Shown: piece by piece, positions 35,565 through 44,987 of the stretch
Layout: each line of letters starts with the position of its first letter
How positions within the stretch are numbered: position 1 is the first letter of the stretch
Assembly (NCBI GenBank): GCA_003213495.1
Contig: QCMW01000001.1
Coordinates: 646,104 to 710,103, forward strand
DNA: 64,000 bases
Origin: SAR86 cluster bacterium AG-422-O05
GTDB lineage: Bacteria > Pseudomonadota > Gammaproteobacteria > Magnimaribacterales > D2472
Direction: 5' to 3'
Program-made: the position numbers and the translations under genes
The notes under the pieces: generated by a model
Databases searched by the model: none
What the model was told of the DNA's origin: nothing
The model's input: the letters and a program-made list of their open reading frames with translations, nothing else

Positions 35565-36722
35565 ATGATTCCCTATGGAAAGCAAGATATCAACAATGAG
35601 GATATCGAAGCTGTAATTAATGTACTCAAATCTGATTTTTTAACTCAGGGTCCACAAGTGCCTGCTTTCGAAAAATGTGTAGCAGAGTACGCAGGTGCAA
35701 AATATGGCTGTGCTGCCAATAGTGCAACCTCAGCACTCCATATTGCATGTCTTGCAATCGGTTTGGGAAAAGGTGACGAGTTATGGACTAGTCCAAATAC
35801 ATTTGTAGCATCTGCAAATTGTGCTTTGTACTGCGGAGCTCAAGTAGATTTCGTTGATATAGATCCTAAAACTTATAACATATGCCCTGAAAAATTAGAG
35901 CATCGTTTGGCTAAAGCAAAAAAGCTAGGCAAGTTGCCCAAAGTTATAGTTGCAGTTCATCTATGTGGACAGTCTTGTGATATGAAGACTATATATAAAC
36001 TCTCTAAAATATATGGATTCAAGATTATCGAAGATGCTTCTCATGCAGTTGGAGGCAGATACTTAAACTCTAAAATAGGTGATTGCCGTTATTCGGATAT
36101 AACAATATTTAGTTTTCATCCTGTAAAAATTGTTACTACAGCTGAAGGAGGTATTGCTCTAACCAATAATAATTATTTACAAGAAAGAATGAAGCTATTT
36201 CGAACACATGGAATTACTCGCGATGAAAACTTGATGCATAAAGTCCCTGATGGTGGTTGGTATTATGAACAAATTGAGCTTGGCTATAATTATCGAATGA
36301 CTGATCTTCAAGCAGCTTTAGGAATATCACAAATGAATAGAGTAGATGAATTTGTATCATCACGTCATAAGCAAGCACAAAGGTATGACGACAGGTTAAA
36401 GGATCTACCGATAATTCTTCCTTTTCAAGCTGACACATGTTACTCAAGTTTTCATTTATATGTAATTAGACTGAATCTAGATCTTATTGAAAAATCACAT
36501 AAACAAGTTTTTGAAGAATTACGGAGTAAAAATATTGGAGTTAATCTTCATTATATTCCAGTACACCTACATCCTTATTATCAGACAATGGGTTTCAAAT
36601 CCGGAGACTTTCCAGAAGCAGAACAATACGCCAAGGAGGCAATTTCCATTCCTATTTTTCACGGTCTCAAAAAGGATCAACAAGATGTAGTAATTCAAGC
36701 TATTACAGAGGTTCTTGCTTGA
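35565..36722 (+). CDS. pseC: UDP-4-amino-4,6-dideoxy-L-AltNAc transaminase
   Basis: A PLP aminotransferase of the DegT/DnrJ/EryC1 family, 385 residues. It puts the 4-amino group on the PseB product. Motifs are 'IPYGKQDINNEDIEAVI', 'ANSATSALHIACLAIG', 'DASHAVGG' and the PLP Lys in 'SFHPVKIVTTAEGG', then 'LGYNYRMTDLQAALG'. Its stop overlaps the pseF start (TTGA). Confidence 0.95.
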   Translation: MIPYGKQDINNEDIEAVINVLKSDFLTQGPQVPAFEKCVAEYAGAKYGCAANSATSALHIACLAIGLGKGDELWTSPNTFVASANCALYCGAQVDFVDIDPKTYNICPEKLEHRLAKAKKLGKLPKVIVAVHLCGQSCDMKTIYKLSKIYGFKIIEDASHAVGGRYLNSKIGDCRYSDITIFSFHPVKIVTTAEGGIALTNNNYLQERMKLFRTHGITRDENLMHKVPDGGWYYEQIELGYNYRMTDLQAALGISQMNRVDEFVSSRHKQAQRYDDRLKDLPIILPFQADTCYSSFHLYVIRLNLDLIEKSHKQVFEELRSKNIGVNLHYIPVHLHPYYQTMGFKSGDFPEAEQYAKEAISIPIFHGLKKDQQDVVIQAITEVLA

Positions 36723-37408
36723 ACATCTGTATTATTCCTGCTCGAGGAGGCAGCAAAAGAATACCTCGTAAAAATATAAAAAAGTTTGCAGGTAAGCCAA
36801 TGATTGAATGGTCTATTTCTGCTGCAATCAATGCTGATTGTTTTGATCGTATCATTGTATCTACAGATGACAGTGAAATTTCAAAGCTTGCTAAATCTTC
36901 TGGTGCAGAAGTACCATTTATAAGACCGCAGTCTATATCAGAAGACTATACGCCTACTGGAGTGGTTGTAAAGCATGCCCTTGAATGGCTTGAGCTTTCA
37001 GATCTATCCAATACAAATGTTTGTTGTTTATATGCTACTGCCCCATTTGTTACTTCAAATGATATTAATCAAAGCTTATCAATTCTAAATCCTAATGTTT
37101 GCGATTTTGTTTTACCTGTTACAAGTTATGCCTTTCCTATACAACGTGCTTTAATTATTGATGAGAAAACTAATCTACTAGAAATGCGGGAACCAGATGA
37201 ATTTTCTAGTAGGTCTCAAGATCTAAAAGAATCATTTCATGATGCTGGACAATTTTGTTGGGGATTAGCTGAGGCTTGGATCTCAGGAGATACTCCATTT
37301 AAAAGAAAAACTCTTCCTTATAATTTACCGAGATTTAGGGTGCAAGATATTGATACCAATGAAGATTGGAAGAAGGCAGAGTTGCTTCATAAAGCTTTGT
37401 ATGCATGA
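36719..37408 (+). CDS. pseF: Pseudaminic acid cytidylyltransferase
   Basis: Makes CMP-pseudaminic acid. The 229 residues show the NeuA-type 'IIPARGGSKRIPRKNIKKF' start, 'STDDSEISKLA', 'CCLYATAPF' and the metal-binding 'VQDIDTNEDW'. It starts at TTG 36719 inside the pseC stop and overlaps pseG by 8 bp, so it is part of a coupled pse operon. A second, more divergent cytidylyltransferase lies at 47595. Confidence 0.93.
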   Translation: MNICIIPARGGSKRIPRKNIKKFAGKPMIEWSISAAINADCFDRIIVSTDDSEISKLAKSSGAEVPFIRPQSISEDYTPTGVVVKHALEWLELSDLSNTNVCCLYATAPFVTSNDINQSLSILNPNVCDFVLPVTSYAFPIQRALIIDEKTNLLEMREPDEFSSRSQDLKESFHDAGQFCWGLAEAWISGDTPFKRKTLPYNLPRFRVQDIDTNEDWKKAELLHKALYA

Positions 37409-38480
37409 GAAAACTTTCATTATAAGAGTCGATTCCTCATCAGAAATAGGAGCGGGGCACTTAGCAAGATGTTTAGCATTGGCTAATTATTTAGAAAAGC
37501 TAAAAGCTAAAGTAATTTTTATATGCCGAAATCACTATGGAAGTTCGCACGAATTAGTCCTAAAACAGAAATTTAGGCTACATCTTTTAAATGGTAAAGA
37601 AGATCAAGAAATAAGCTTAAAGCATAAAGATTGGTTAGGATTTAGTCAGCTTCAGGATGTTTCGGAAAGTTCTATATTTATAGATATGTATCCAGGGTCG
37701 CATGTAATAGTTGATCACTATGGTTTGGATTGTCAATGGGAAAGTAATATTAATTGTGAATCTATGACAGTGATTGATGACTTAGCTGATCGGCATCATA
37801 AATGCTCTTTATTAATTGATCAAAGTTTAAAAAATACAAAACTGAACTACGAGAATTTAGTTGATGGAAATTTCGATTTCATGGGAGGTAATTTAGTTAT
37901 CCTACGAGAAGAGTTTAGTGACGAGAGAGCTTGGGAGGCTCTTGGTAGTGGAAAGGTTTTGATTTGCATGGGCGGTGCTGATCCTAAAAGTTATACTAAA
38001 AAGATTTTAGAGAACATTATTTTAAATCATAAAAGATGTTCCAGTCCCCAGGATGAGATTGAAATTAACGTTATAGTAGGTTCTGCTTGTACAGATTATG
38101 ATGACTTAAAGAGCCTTGCTGTTACAGATAAACTAAAAGTTTCAATATTATTTAATCCAGAGAACATATCACAATTAATGCTTCAGTCTGAATTGTGTAT
38201 ACTCTCTTGCGGTACCATGATATTAGAAGCATGTGCTCTCGGCGTACCTTCAATTGGGTTAGCTGTTGCTGAAAACCAAAAAAGTACAGCTGAATTTCTT
38301 GCAAGTTCGGGTGCAATAGAATTGTATGATTTTAATAATGAAAAAGATCTAAGTATCTATAGAGTAATTCTTGATTTTATTAACAACCCAAAAAAACTTT
38401 CACTATGTTCAAAAAAATTAAAGACTATGGTGTCTTCAGACGCAACTGAGATAATAGCAAGGAGATTATGTGAATCCTGA
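37401..38480 (+). CDS. pseG: UDP-2,4-diacetamido-2,4,6-trideoxy-beta-L-altropyranose hydrolase
   Basis: Removes UDP to release 2,4-diacetamido-2,4,6-trideoxy-altrose for PseI. A GT-B-fold hydrolase of about 359 residues with the PseG start 'FIIRVDSSSEIGAGHLARCLALA' and 'VLICMGGADPKSYTKKIL'. The ATG at 37401 is chosen because it places the conserved Rossmann start at the N-terminus; the frame is open further upstream inside pseF. It overlaps pseH by 11 bp. Confidence 0.92.
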   Translation: MHEKTFIIRVDSSSEIGAGHLARCLALANYLEKLKAKVIFICRNHYGSSHELVLKQKFRLHLLNGKEDQEISLKHKDWLGFSQLQDVSESSIFIDMYPGSHVIVDHYGLDCQWESNINCESMTVIDDLADRHHKCSLLIDQSLKNTKLNYENLVDGNFDFMGGNLVILREEFSDERAWEALGSGKVLICMGGADPKSYTKKILENIILNHKRCSSPQDEIEINVIVGSACTDYDDLKSLAVTDKLKVSILFNPENISQLMLQSELCILSCGTMILEACALGVPSIGLAVAENQKSTAEFLASSGAIELYDFNNEKDLSIYRVILDFINNPKKLSLCSKKLKTMVSSDATEIIARRLCES

Positions 38481-38970
38481 AGAAATCTATATTCGTCAAT
38501 TTAAAGATTGCGATTTATTTGGACTAATTGAGTTACTAAATGACTTAGAAAATCAAGAACTAGTTGGAGGATCCTTAGAACCAATGAATGAAGCTGAAGT
38601 TTTAAATTGGCTTAATCTAAAAAGGTCTGACGAAGGTACAAATATTTTTGCAATAATTTGCCAAGATGAGTTTGCTGGGTATGTACTGATAACTTCTATA
38701 GATAGAATTAATGGACATGCAGTTTTTGGTATCAATATATCAAGATTATTTCAAGGCAAAGGTGTTGGTGCTATTGCCATGAAGCATGTGCATGATTTTT
38801 GTAAAGATAGTTTATCTTTGAGAAAGCTTGTGCTTTATGTCAGGGAAGATAATCAGCGAGCTATTTCTTTATATAAACGACTTGGGTATAAATCAGTAGG
38901 TAGTTTGTTAAATCATATAAAAGCAAATGAATCATATATTGCGAATAATGTTATGGAGGTATTCCTTTGA
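38470..38970 (+). CDS. pseH: UDP-4-amino-4,6-dideoxy-L-AltNAc N-acetyltransferase (GNAT)
   Basis: A 166-residue GNAT acetyltransferase with the acetyl-CoA loop 'SRLFQGKGVGAIAMKHVHDF' and 'LYVREDNQRAISLYKRLGYK'. It acetylates the 4-amino group made by PseC. Assignment to PseH rests on the family plus its place between pseG and pseI. The start is GTG at 38470. A 55 bp gap follows. Confidence 0.88.
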   Translation: MNPEEIYIRQFKDCDLFGLIELLNDLENQELVGGSLEPMNEAEVLNWLNLKRSDEGTNIFAIICQDEFAGYVLITSIDRINGHAVFGINISRLFQGKGVGAIAMKHVHDFCKDSLSLRKLVLYVREDNQRAISLYKRLGYKSVGSLLNHIKANESYIANNVMEVFL

Positions 38971-39025
38971 AAAAGCTTTAATTTTTTAAAATTAAGGGCA
39001 AAAAAATTCACAAGGAACTATATCT

Positions 39026-39754
39026 ATGATAACTGATCGAAGCGGCACCTGTGCAATCATGCAACCAAGTTTTCTGCCATGGGCAGGATATTTCAATCTT
39101 ATTGCACTTTCTGAACATTTTATTTTCTTAACAGACGCTGAGTTTTCAAAAGGCAGTTGGCATAATAGGAATCAAGTACTAATTGAAGGAAAAAAAGCTT
39201 GGATTACCTGTCCAATTGAACGAGCAGGAATGCATTCTGCACTGGATAGTATTCAACTAAAGTCTGGAAATCAGTGGAGAGAAAAAATGACAAGAACCTT
39301 GCTCCACAATTATGCAAGAGCACCTTTTTTAAACGAAGTAAAATTTATTTTAGATACCTTGAATGATTCAGCTTACTTAAGCCTTGCAGAGTTGAATATT
39401 CGTTTGATAAAGCAGATTAGTGAAGAATTATCTCTTGATACAAAGTTTTCTGAATCTAGACAATTGAATATAAACTTACCGAGATCAAAAAAATTAGAAG
39501 CATTAATTTTAGATAAAGACTGTATAAGATATCTTAGTCCCGTTGGTGCAAAAGAATATCTTATTGAAGATGGCGTGCTTCCAAATTCATCTATAAATTT
39601 AGCTTTTCAAGAATATATCCCTCAACCTTATACTCAATATAATTCTCAAGAATTTGTGAGTCATTTATCTATATTTGATGTTATTGCTAATTTAGGTATG
39701 CATGAAACTAGTGAATATGTCTTAAATGGAATTGAGACTAGCGTTAAGATATAA
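39026..39754 (+). CDS. WbqC-family protein
   Basis: A 242-residue protein of the WbqC family, with the characteristic 'CAIMQPSFLPWAGYFNLIAL', 'SEHFIFLTDAEFSKGSWHNRN' and 'ITCPIERAGMHSAL'. The biochemical function of the family is not established; its members recur in O-antigen loci, often beside amino-sugar genes. Here it sits between pseH and pseI. An AAGGA Shine-Dalgarno-like sequence lies about 10 bp before the ATG, unlike most genes here. Its end overlaps the possible upstream part of the pseI frame. Confidence 0.85.
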   Translation: MITDRSGTCAIMQPSFLPWAGYFNLIALSEHFIFLTDAEFSKGSWHNRNQVLIEGKKAWITCPIERAGMHSALDSIQLKSGNQWREKMTRTLLHNYARAPFLNEVKFILDTLNDSAYLSLAELNIRLIKQISEELSLDTKFSESRQLNINLPRSKKLEALILDKDCIRYLSPVGAKEYLIEDGVLPNSSINLAFQEYIPQPYTQYNSQEFVSHLSIFDVIANLGMHETSEYVLNGIETSVKI

Positions 39755-39779
39755 AGATGAGTTTACGAGAAAATTTAAT

Positions 39780-40853
39780 ATGAGTAATATCCAAAATATG
39801 AATATTGCAGGTCAGCCAATAGGCACAAATTATAAACCCTATATTATTGCCGAAATGTCTGCTAATCATAATGGCAGCATAGACAGGGCTTTTAAAATAA
39901 TCGATGAGGCGAAGAAAGCTGGTGCAGATGCGGTGAAATTACAAACATATACTCCTGATACTATTACTCTTAATTGCGATAAAGAAGATTTTCAGATTAC
40001 TGATGGCCTTTGGAAGGGGCAAACTTTATATGAATTATATAAAGATGCACATATGCCATGGGATTGGCATAAGCCTCTATTTGAGCATGCTCGAGAGATT
40101 GATATTACTATCTTTAGCTCACCATTTGATGAAAGTGCTGTTGATTTATTAGAAGATCTCAATGTACCTGCATATAAAATTGCTTCATTTGAAACAGTTG
40201 ATTTGAGATTAATAGATTATGTAGCTCGCACTGGTAAACCAATGATTATCTCAACAGGTATGGCAAGTGAAGATGAGATTAGAGAGGCAGTTGATACAGC
40301 AAGAGCTGGAGGTTGTTCAGAGCTTGCTTTGCTTACATGTGTAAGCAGTTATCCTGCGATGCCTTCTGATTATAATCTGTCTCGTATTGTTGATATGAGA
40401 GAACGTTTTCAAACTGTCGTTGGTCTGTCTGATCATACTCTTGATAATACCTGTGCAATAGCTAGCATCACACTTGGTGGATGTATTATAGAGAAACATT
40501 TCACACTTGATCGTAAAGGTGGTGGTGCTGATGATAGTTTTTCTCTTGAACCAAATGATATGAAAAATTTATGCGAATCATCCCTTGCGGCTTGGCAATC
40601 AATTGGTTCGCCAGAATATGGAACTAAGTCAACCGAAAAGAATAATGCCCAATATCGGCGATCACTGTATTTCGTTAAATCTTTAAAAAAAGGGGATGTA
40701 ATTAAAATCGATGATATTCGAAGCGTTCGTCCAGGTTTTGGGCTTCCAACCAAAATGTTTGATTCTGTAGTAGGAAGCGAAGTAAATTGTAATGTAAGTT
40801 ATGGAGATCCTGTTAAATTAGCTGACATTATCATGAAATCAGACATAGATTAA
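39780..40853 (+). CDS. pseI: Pseudaminic acid synthase
   Basis: Condenses the PseG product with PEP to pseudaminic acid. A 357-residue NeuB-family enzyme: NeuB domain with 'YIIAEMSANHNGSIDRAFKI', 'DAVKLQTYTPDTIT', 'FSSPFDESAVDLLE' and 'CIIEKHFTLDRKGGGADDSF', then a C-terminal SAF (antifreeze-like) domain from about 295. 'KLQTYTPDT' and 'GGGADDSFS' favour PseI over NeuB. I chose ATG 39780 because the upstream open codons overlap WbqC and do not look conserved. It completes PseB-C-F-G-H-I. Confidence 0.94.
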   Translation: MSNIQNMNIAGQPIGTNYKPYIIAEMSANHNGSIDRAFKIIDEAKKAGADAVKLQTYTPDTITLNCDKEDFQITDGLWKGQTLYELYKDAHMPWDWHKPLFEHAREIDITIFSSPFDESAVDLLEDLNVPAYKIASFETVDLRLIDYVARTGKPMIISTGMASEDEIREAVDTARAGGCSELALLTCVSSYPAMPSDYNLSRIVDMRERFQTVVGLSDHTLDNTCAIASITLGGCIIEKHFTLDRKGGGADDSFSLEPNDMKNLCESSLAAWQSIGSPEYGTKSTEKNNAQYRRSLYFVKSLKKGDVIKIDDIRSVRPGFGLPTKMFDSVVGSEVNCNVSYGDPVKLADIIMKSDID

Positions 40854-40869
40854 ATCAATTTTAATATAG

Positions 40870-40880
40870 GGTAGCGGTTA
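40870..40880 (+). promoter_or_regulatory. Second, weaker ops-like sequence
   Basis: AGGGTAGCGGT carries the ops core GGTAGCG (40872-40878) without mismatch, but the preceding C is G and the following T is G. It lies in the 120 bp non-coding gap between pseI and the FemAB-like gene. A 7-base match can occur by chance in a locus this long, so this is a candidate only. The rest of the gap is AT-rich with no clear promoter. Confidence 0.35.
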
Positions 40881-40973
40881 ATCTTAAATATTCTAATGAA
40901 TGTTTTATAAGTTTTCTTTTTTCTTTTAATAATCATAAAATTGTTGTCGTCAAAAAATTACTAAGGTTCAAAT

Positions 40974-42038
40974 ATGCTAAATAAGAGTGAAGTAATGATG
41001 CTAATTGAACAAGCTGGGCTTGACGCACAATTTAGAGAAAATTCTAAGAATCATTGGAGTGACGGAGTAAAAAAAATATCTGAAGTTCCCACATATTATC
41101 AAGAGCATTTAGTAGAGTACCAATTAACCGTTTTTAAATACGTATCAGAAAATTTAATAGATATATCCTTAGTGCTTTATAACGATAATAAAACTTGTGG
41201 AGTTTGGCCTCTATATTTGGATTTTGGAAAAAAAGATCCAATAAAATCAATCAATGATAATTATGGTGGAGTAATTGTTCCTCCTTTATTCATTGAAAAT
41301 TTCCCTAAAAAGTCACAACGAAAAATCATAAAAGCATGTATTAGGTTTTTAAATAGTCTCGTAACTAAATCCAAAGGAGAGGTTTGGCGCTCTTCCGAGT
41401 TGTCAGCAAAAGTTAATGTAAGTCAATGGCATCAATTATGTTTGGAAAATGGTGCAGTTCTAGATAAGGTGAATTACGAACTTTATGTTGATTTATCCTT
41501 ATCCGTAAATCAAATAAGATCTTTTATTAGAAAGAGCTACAGACCATTGGTTAGCTCTGGGTTAAAAAAATGGACTGTTAGTGTAATGGATGAATATTGT
41601 GAAAATACCTGGAGTGATTTCAGGACTTTGCATAAACATGTTGCAGGCCGTGTCACTCGACCTATAGAGTCTTGGGATATCCAAAAAAATGCCATTAAAG
41701 CTGGAGATGCATTTTTGGTTTATGTTTCAAATTCTGAAGGAAAGATGGTTGGGGGCGGCTATTTTGATATGAGTGTTAATGAAGGAAATTATAGTGTTGC
41801 TACCTATGATAAGAGTTTGATGGACGAACCGCTTGGACATATGGTGCAATATCAAGCAATACTTACACTAAAAGAAAAGGGTAGATCTCTTTACTATATA
41901 GGATCACGTTTTTACTCTGAAAATCTTCCTAGTATTTCGAAGAAGTTAGTTGATATAACAAGCTTTAAAGCTGGTTTCTCTACTTTTATGGTACCAAATG
42001 TTGTTCTTATGTTTTCTTCGAAAGATAAAAATAACTAA
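40974..42038 (+). CDS. FemAB-like / GNAT-fold acyltransferase-like protein
   Basis: A 354-residue protein whose C-terminal half has the layout of FemAB-related GNAT proteins: 'IRSFIRKSYRPLVSSGLKKW', 'TWSDFRTLHKHVAGRVTRP', 'GDAFLVYVSNSEGKMVGGGY' and 'GHMVQYQAILTLKEKGRSLYYIG'. FemAB proteins add aminoacyl groups; related proteins in surface-glycan loci may acylate an amino sugar. The position right after the pseudaminic acid genes makes N-acylation of that sugar a guess. There is no signal peptide or membrane segment. Confidence 0.6.
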   Translation: MLNKSEVMMLIEQAGLDAQFRENSKNHWSDGVKKISEVPTYYQEHLVEYQLTVFKYVSENLIDISLVLYNDNKTCGVWPLYLDFGKKDPIKSINDNYGGVIVPPLFIENFPKKSQRKIIKACIRFLNSLVTKSKGEVWRSSELSAKVNVSQWHQLCLENGAVLDKVNYELYVDLSLSVNQIRSFIRKSYRPLVSSGLKKWTVSVMDEYCENTWSDFRTLHKHVAGRVTRPIESWDIQKNAIKAGDAFLVYVSNSEGKMVGGGYFDMSVNEGNYSVATYDKSLMDEPLGHMVQYQAILTLKEKGRSLYYIGSRFYSENLPSISKKLVDITSFKAGFSTFMVPNVVLMFSSKDKNN

Positions 42039-42080
42039 CACAAAAATAAAGAATAAAAATATTAGTGTTAATTTGAAATT

Positions 42081-43853
42081 ATGAAATTAAAAAATAGATT
42101 AAATCAAATAAGTCGCTTGCTTACAAAGGAAGAAAAGATATCAGGTTTTAAATTACTTCTTTGTATAATATTAATGGGAGTTTTGGATGTTCTAGGTGTG
42201 GCTTCTATTCTTCCATTTATGTCTCTTGCGTCTGATCCTAATTTTTTAGAATCAAATGAGCTTTTATTAGATGTGTATAATTATTTAGAATTTAATAGTT
42301 ATACTAGCTTCGTAATGTTCGCAGGTCTATGCGTGATTATCTTAATAGTATTATCTACTTTAATTAAATTGTTTACTATTTATGCAACCTACAGATTTAC
42401 ATTCAGCCGTGAACATAGCATAAGTTTGAGACTTTTTAGAGGATATCTTAATCAACCATATAGTTGGTTTTTGAATCAGCATAGTGCAGACTTGTCTAGA
42501 TCTGTACTTGCAGATGTAAGAGAGGTTGTTGGTAGATCAATTCTAACCACTATTAATGTTATCTCTAATGGATTTTCTGCGTTACTAATTGTGAGTTTAT
42601 TGGTAATGGTGGACCCAGTAAGTGCATTTTCAGCATTTATTGCCTTTGGTTTGGTGTATTCGTTCTTATATCTTTTTGTAAAGAAGTCACTAGCTTTTAT
42701 TGGTACAGATAGATTAGCTGCTAATACAGCAAGATTTAAATCTTCTAACGAAACCTTTTCCTTAATTAAAGAAATAAAAATTTTAGGCAAAGAAAACTTT
42801 TATTTTTCTGTTTTTGATGATGCAACAAAAAGATTTACTGATAAAGAAACTTCAATGCAGTCCATCAGTGCCTTACCAAGATATTTTATAGAAATGGTTG
42901 TTTTCACTGCAATGATATCTATAGTCTTATTTAATTTATCTGATGATTTCGTTTTGAGCTCAATAATACCAATATTAGCTTTATATGCATTTGCTGCCTA
43001 TAGACTTATACCTTCAATGCAGGTTATTTTTGGAAATATTACTCTTTTTAAAGCTTCAGTATCTTATCTAGACTCAATTACTGATAAGTATCAAGAATTA
43101 GATATAACAAGCTCATTTAAAACAGATTCTAAGAGATTAGATTTCAAGGAAAAGATATTGTTAGACAATATTTCTTTTAGATATCCAGAAGCAGATAAAG
43201 ATGCTTTATCCGAAATATACTTAGAGATACCATCCTGCAATATTATAGGAATTATTGGCTCAACTGGGAGTGGTAAAACAACTATTGTAGATGTCATATT
43301 AGGTCTTTTGAAATCTAATAATGGAGGCTTGTATGTTGATGGAACTGAAATTATTAAAGAGAACGTTCGTCAATGGCAGCGCTCTATAGGTTATGTGCCT
43401 CAACATATTTCTTTAATAGATGAATCAATATCAGCAAATATTGCTTTAGGGGAAGACCCAGAAAATCTCAATATGGAATCTGTAATTTCAGCTGCTAAGG
43501 TTGCAAATATACATGATTTTATAATTTCAGATCTCAAAGAAGGTTATGAAACTACAGTTGGAGATAAAGGTGTTCGTTTGTCAGGCGGTCAAAGACAGCG
43601 AATTGGTATTGCGAGAGCTCTTTACAATAAGCCTGATGTTCTAGTGTTAGATGAAGCTACGAGTGCTCTAGATGATGAAACCGAACAGGCAGTTATGGAT
43701 GCTGTAAACAATCTAGGAAGAGAATTAACTATTGTAATAATTGCTCACAGATTGAGCACGCTCTCTAAAGCAGACATCGTTTATAGATTAGAAAAGGGAA
43801 GGCTGCATTCTAAAGGATCTTATGAGGAAATGTGTAAAATTTCTGGGGATTAA
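42081..43853 (+). CDS. ABC transporter, PglK/MsbA-type glycolipid flippase (fused permease-ATPase)
   Basis: A 590-residue half-transporter. A membrane domain of six segments (about 20-320) includes 'LCIILMGVLDVLGVASILPF' and 'LALYAFAAYRLIPSMQVIF', which resemble Campylobacter PglK closely. The ATPase has Walker A GSTGSGKTT (393-401), Q-loop 'YVPQ', signature LSGGQRQR (500-507), Walker B 'VLVLDEAT' and H-loop 'IIAHRLS'. PglK flips undecaprenyl-linked oligosaccharides. No Wzx-type flippase was seen in the window, so this may fill that role. Confidence 0.85.
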   Translation: MKLKNRLNQISRLLTKEEKISGFKLLLCIILMGVLDVLGVASILPFMSLASDPNFLESNELLLDVYNYLEFNSYTSFVMFAGLCVIILIVLSTLIKLFTIYATYRFTFSREHSISLRLFRGYLNQPYSWFLNQHSADLSRSVLADVREVVGRSILTTINVISNGFSALLIVSLLVMVDPVSAFSAFIAFGLVYSFLYLFVKKSLAFIGTDRLAANTARFKSSNETFSLIKEIKILGKENFYFSVFDDATKRFTDKETSMQSISALPRYFIEMVVFTAMISIVLFNLSDDFVLSSIIPILALYAFAAYRLIPSMQVIFGNITLFKASVSYLDSITDKYQELDITSSFKTDSKRLDFKEKILLDNISFRYPEADKDALSEIYLEIPSCNIIGIIGSTGSGKTTIVDVILGLLKSNNGGLYVDGTEIIKENVRQWQRSIGYVPQHISLIDESISANIALGEDPENLNMESVISAAKVANIHDFIISDLKEGYETTVGDKGVRLSGGQRQRIGIARALYNKPDVLVLDEATSALDDETEQAVMDAVNNLGRELTIVIIAHRLSTLSKADIVYRLEKGRLHSKGSYEEMCKISGD

Positions 43854-43958
43854 TATTTTGCTCAAAAAAATGTCAGATGTTTAATTAACATACCAATTAG
43901 AATTAAAGACCTATTACTCTAATAAGAATTCAATAATTATCAAATTAGCGAGAATGAA

Positions 43959-44942
43959 ATGAAAAAAATACTATTAAAAGCAATCTTTAAATTACAAAAA
44001 ATTACCAGTCGAGAGAATCTTTATTCAAAAGCAATAAAATCTCTTGAGATTAACAGGCCTTTATGCCTAATTGATGTTGGATCTGCCAAAGGTATTCCAA
44101 GTAGATGGGCTAAAATAAGAAACCTTGTATTTGCTTATGGTTTTGAACCTGATGAAGGTGCTAGAAATAAGTTAAAACAAAATAATGTTTTAGAGGGAGG
44201 GGGTAATATAGATTCTCCATATGCTCTGTCGGATAAAAAAGAAAAGATAGAATTAAATATATTAAAAAAACCGTCTCACTCCTCTGTTTTAGAGCCTAAC
44301 AATAATTTTATAAATCTCTATAAAAAAAGACATCCCGAGGGATTTGAGCTTGATTATAAGGTTACTGTCGAAGCCTGCGACTTAGATTCTCTTGACTTTA
44401 AAGCTAAGGATTTTATGAAAATAGATGTGCAAGGTTATGAATTAAATGTATTGAAAGGATCTGAAGAATCTTTAAAGGAAATCTTAGGCTTAGAAATTGA
44501 GATTGAATTTGCAGAACTATATAAAAATCAGTGTAGCTTCGAAGAAATCAAATCATTTCTAGCAAAAAATAACTTAGATTTTACTGATTTTACTTCAATG
44601 ACAAGATGGGAAAGAGATTCTTCAAAAAACACCTTGGGTTTATGTATGGGAGGTGATGCATTGTTTCTTAGAACTCCAGAGTATATGTTTGAAATATATA
44701 GAGATGACCCTGTCAAGTTATCAGCCTATCTATCTATTTGCCTAATTTATAAAAGATATGACTTGATTGAAGCCACCATAAATCTATTTAATCTTAGAAG
44801 TGATAATAATTACTCAAAATTTATAAAAATTAATAATATATTAAGAAAAAGGCTAAATTTTGCAGACCGCATTTCAAGGGTATCAAATCATGGTATTCGT
44901 TTTTTTGTTTCGGATGTTGATTCAACTCCTATGTTCTACTAA
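43959..44942 (+). CDS. FkbM-family methyltransferase
   Basis: A 327-residue protein with the FkbM O-methyltransferase core: 'CLIDVGSAKGIPSRWAKI', 'AYGFEPDEGARNKLK', 'PYALSDKKEKIELNI' and 'FMKIDVQGYELNVLKGSEESL'. The family methylates hydroxyls of sugars and other small molecules. The C-terminal extension (about 230-327) has no recognised domain. The gene stands apart between two short AT-rich gaps. Confidence 0.82.
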   Translation: MKKILLKAIFKLQKITSRENLYSKAIKSLEINRPLCLIDVGSAKGIPSRWAKIRNLVFAYGFEPDEGARNKLKQNNVLEGGGNIDSPYALSDKKEKIELNILKKPSHSSVLEPNNNFINLYKKRHPEGFELDYKVTVEACDLDSLDFKAKDFMKIDVQGYELNVLKGSEESLKEILGLEIEIEFAELYKNQCSFEEIKSFLAKNNLDFTDFTSMTRWERDSSKNTLGLCMGGDALFLRTPEYMFEIYRDDPVKLSAYLSICLIYKRYDLIEATINLFNLRSDNNYSKFIKINNILRKRLNFADRISRVSNHGIRFFVSDVDSTPMFY

Positions 44943-44987
44943 TAAGAAAAGATATTTATAAAATTTCACAGTTTATTGAATTAAAAA

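Noticed and set aside
37350..37400. Upstream start for pseG
   Set aside because: The extra 17 codons lie inside pseF and precede the conserved PseG N-terminus.
38977..38998. AT-only inverted repeat after pseH as a terminator
   Set aside because: It has almost no GC in the stem and the operon appears to continue into WbqC and pseI.
39726..39779. Upstream start for pseI
   Set aside because: The extra 18 codons overlap the WbqC-family gene and match nothing conserved; ATG 39780 fits the family.
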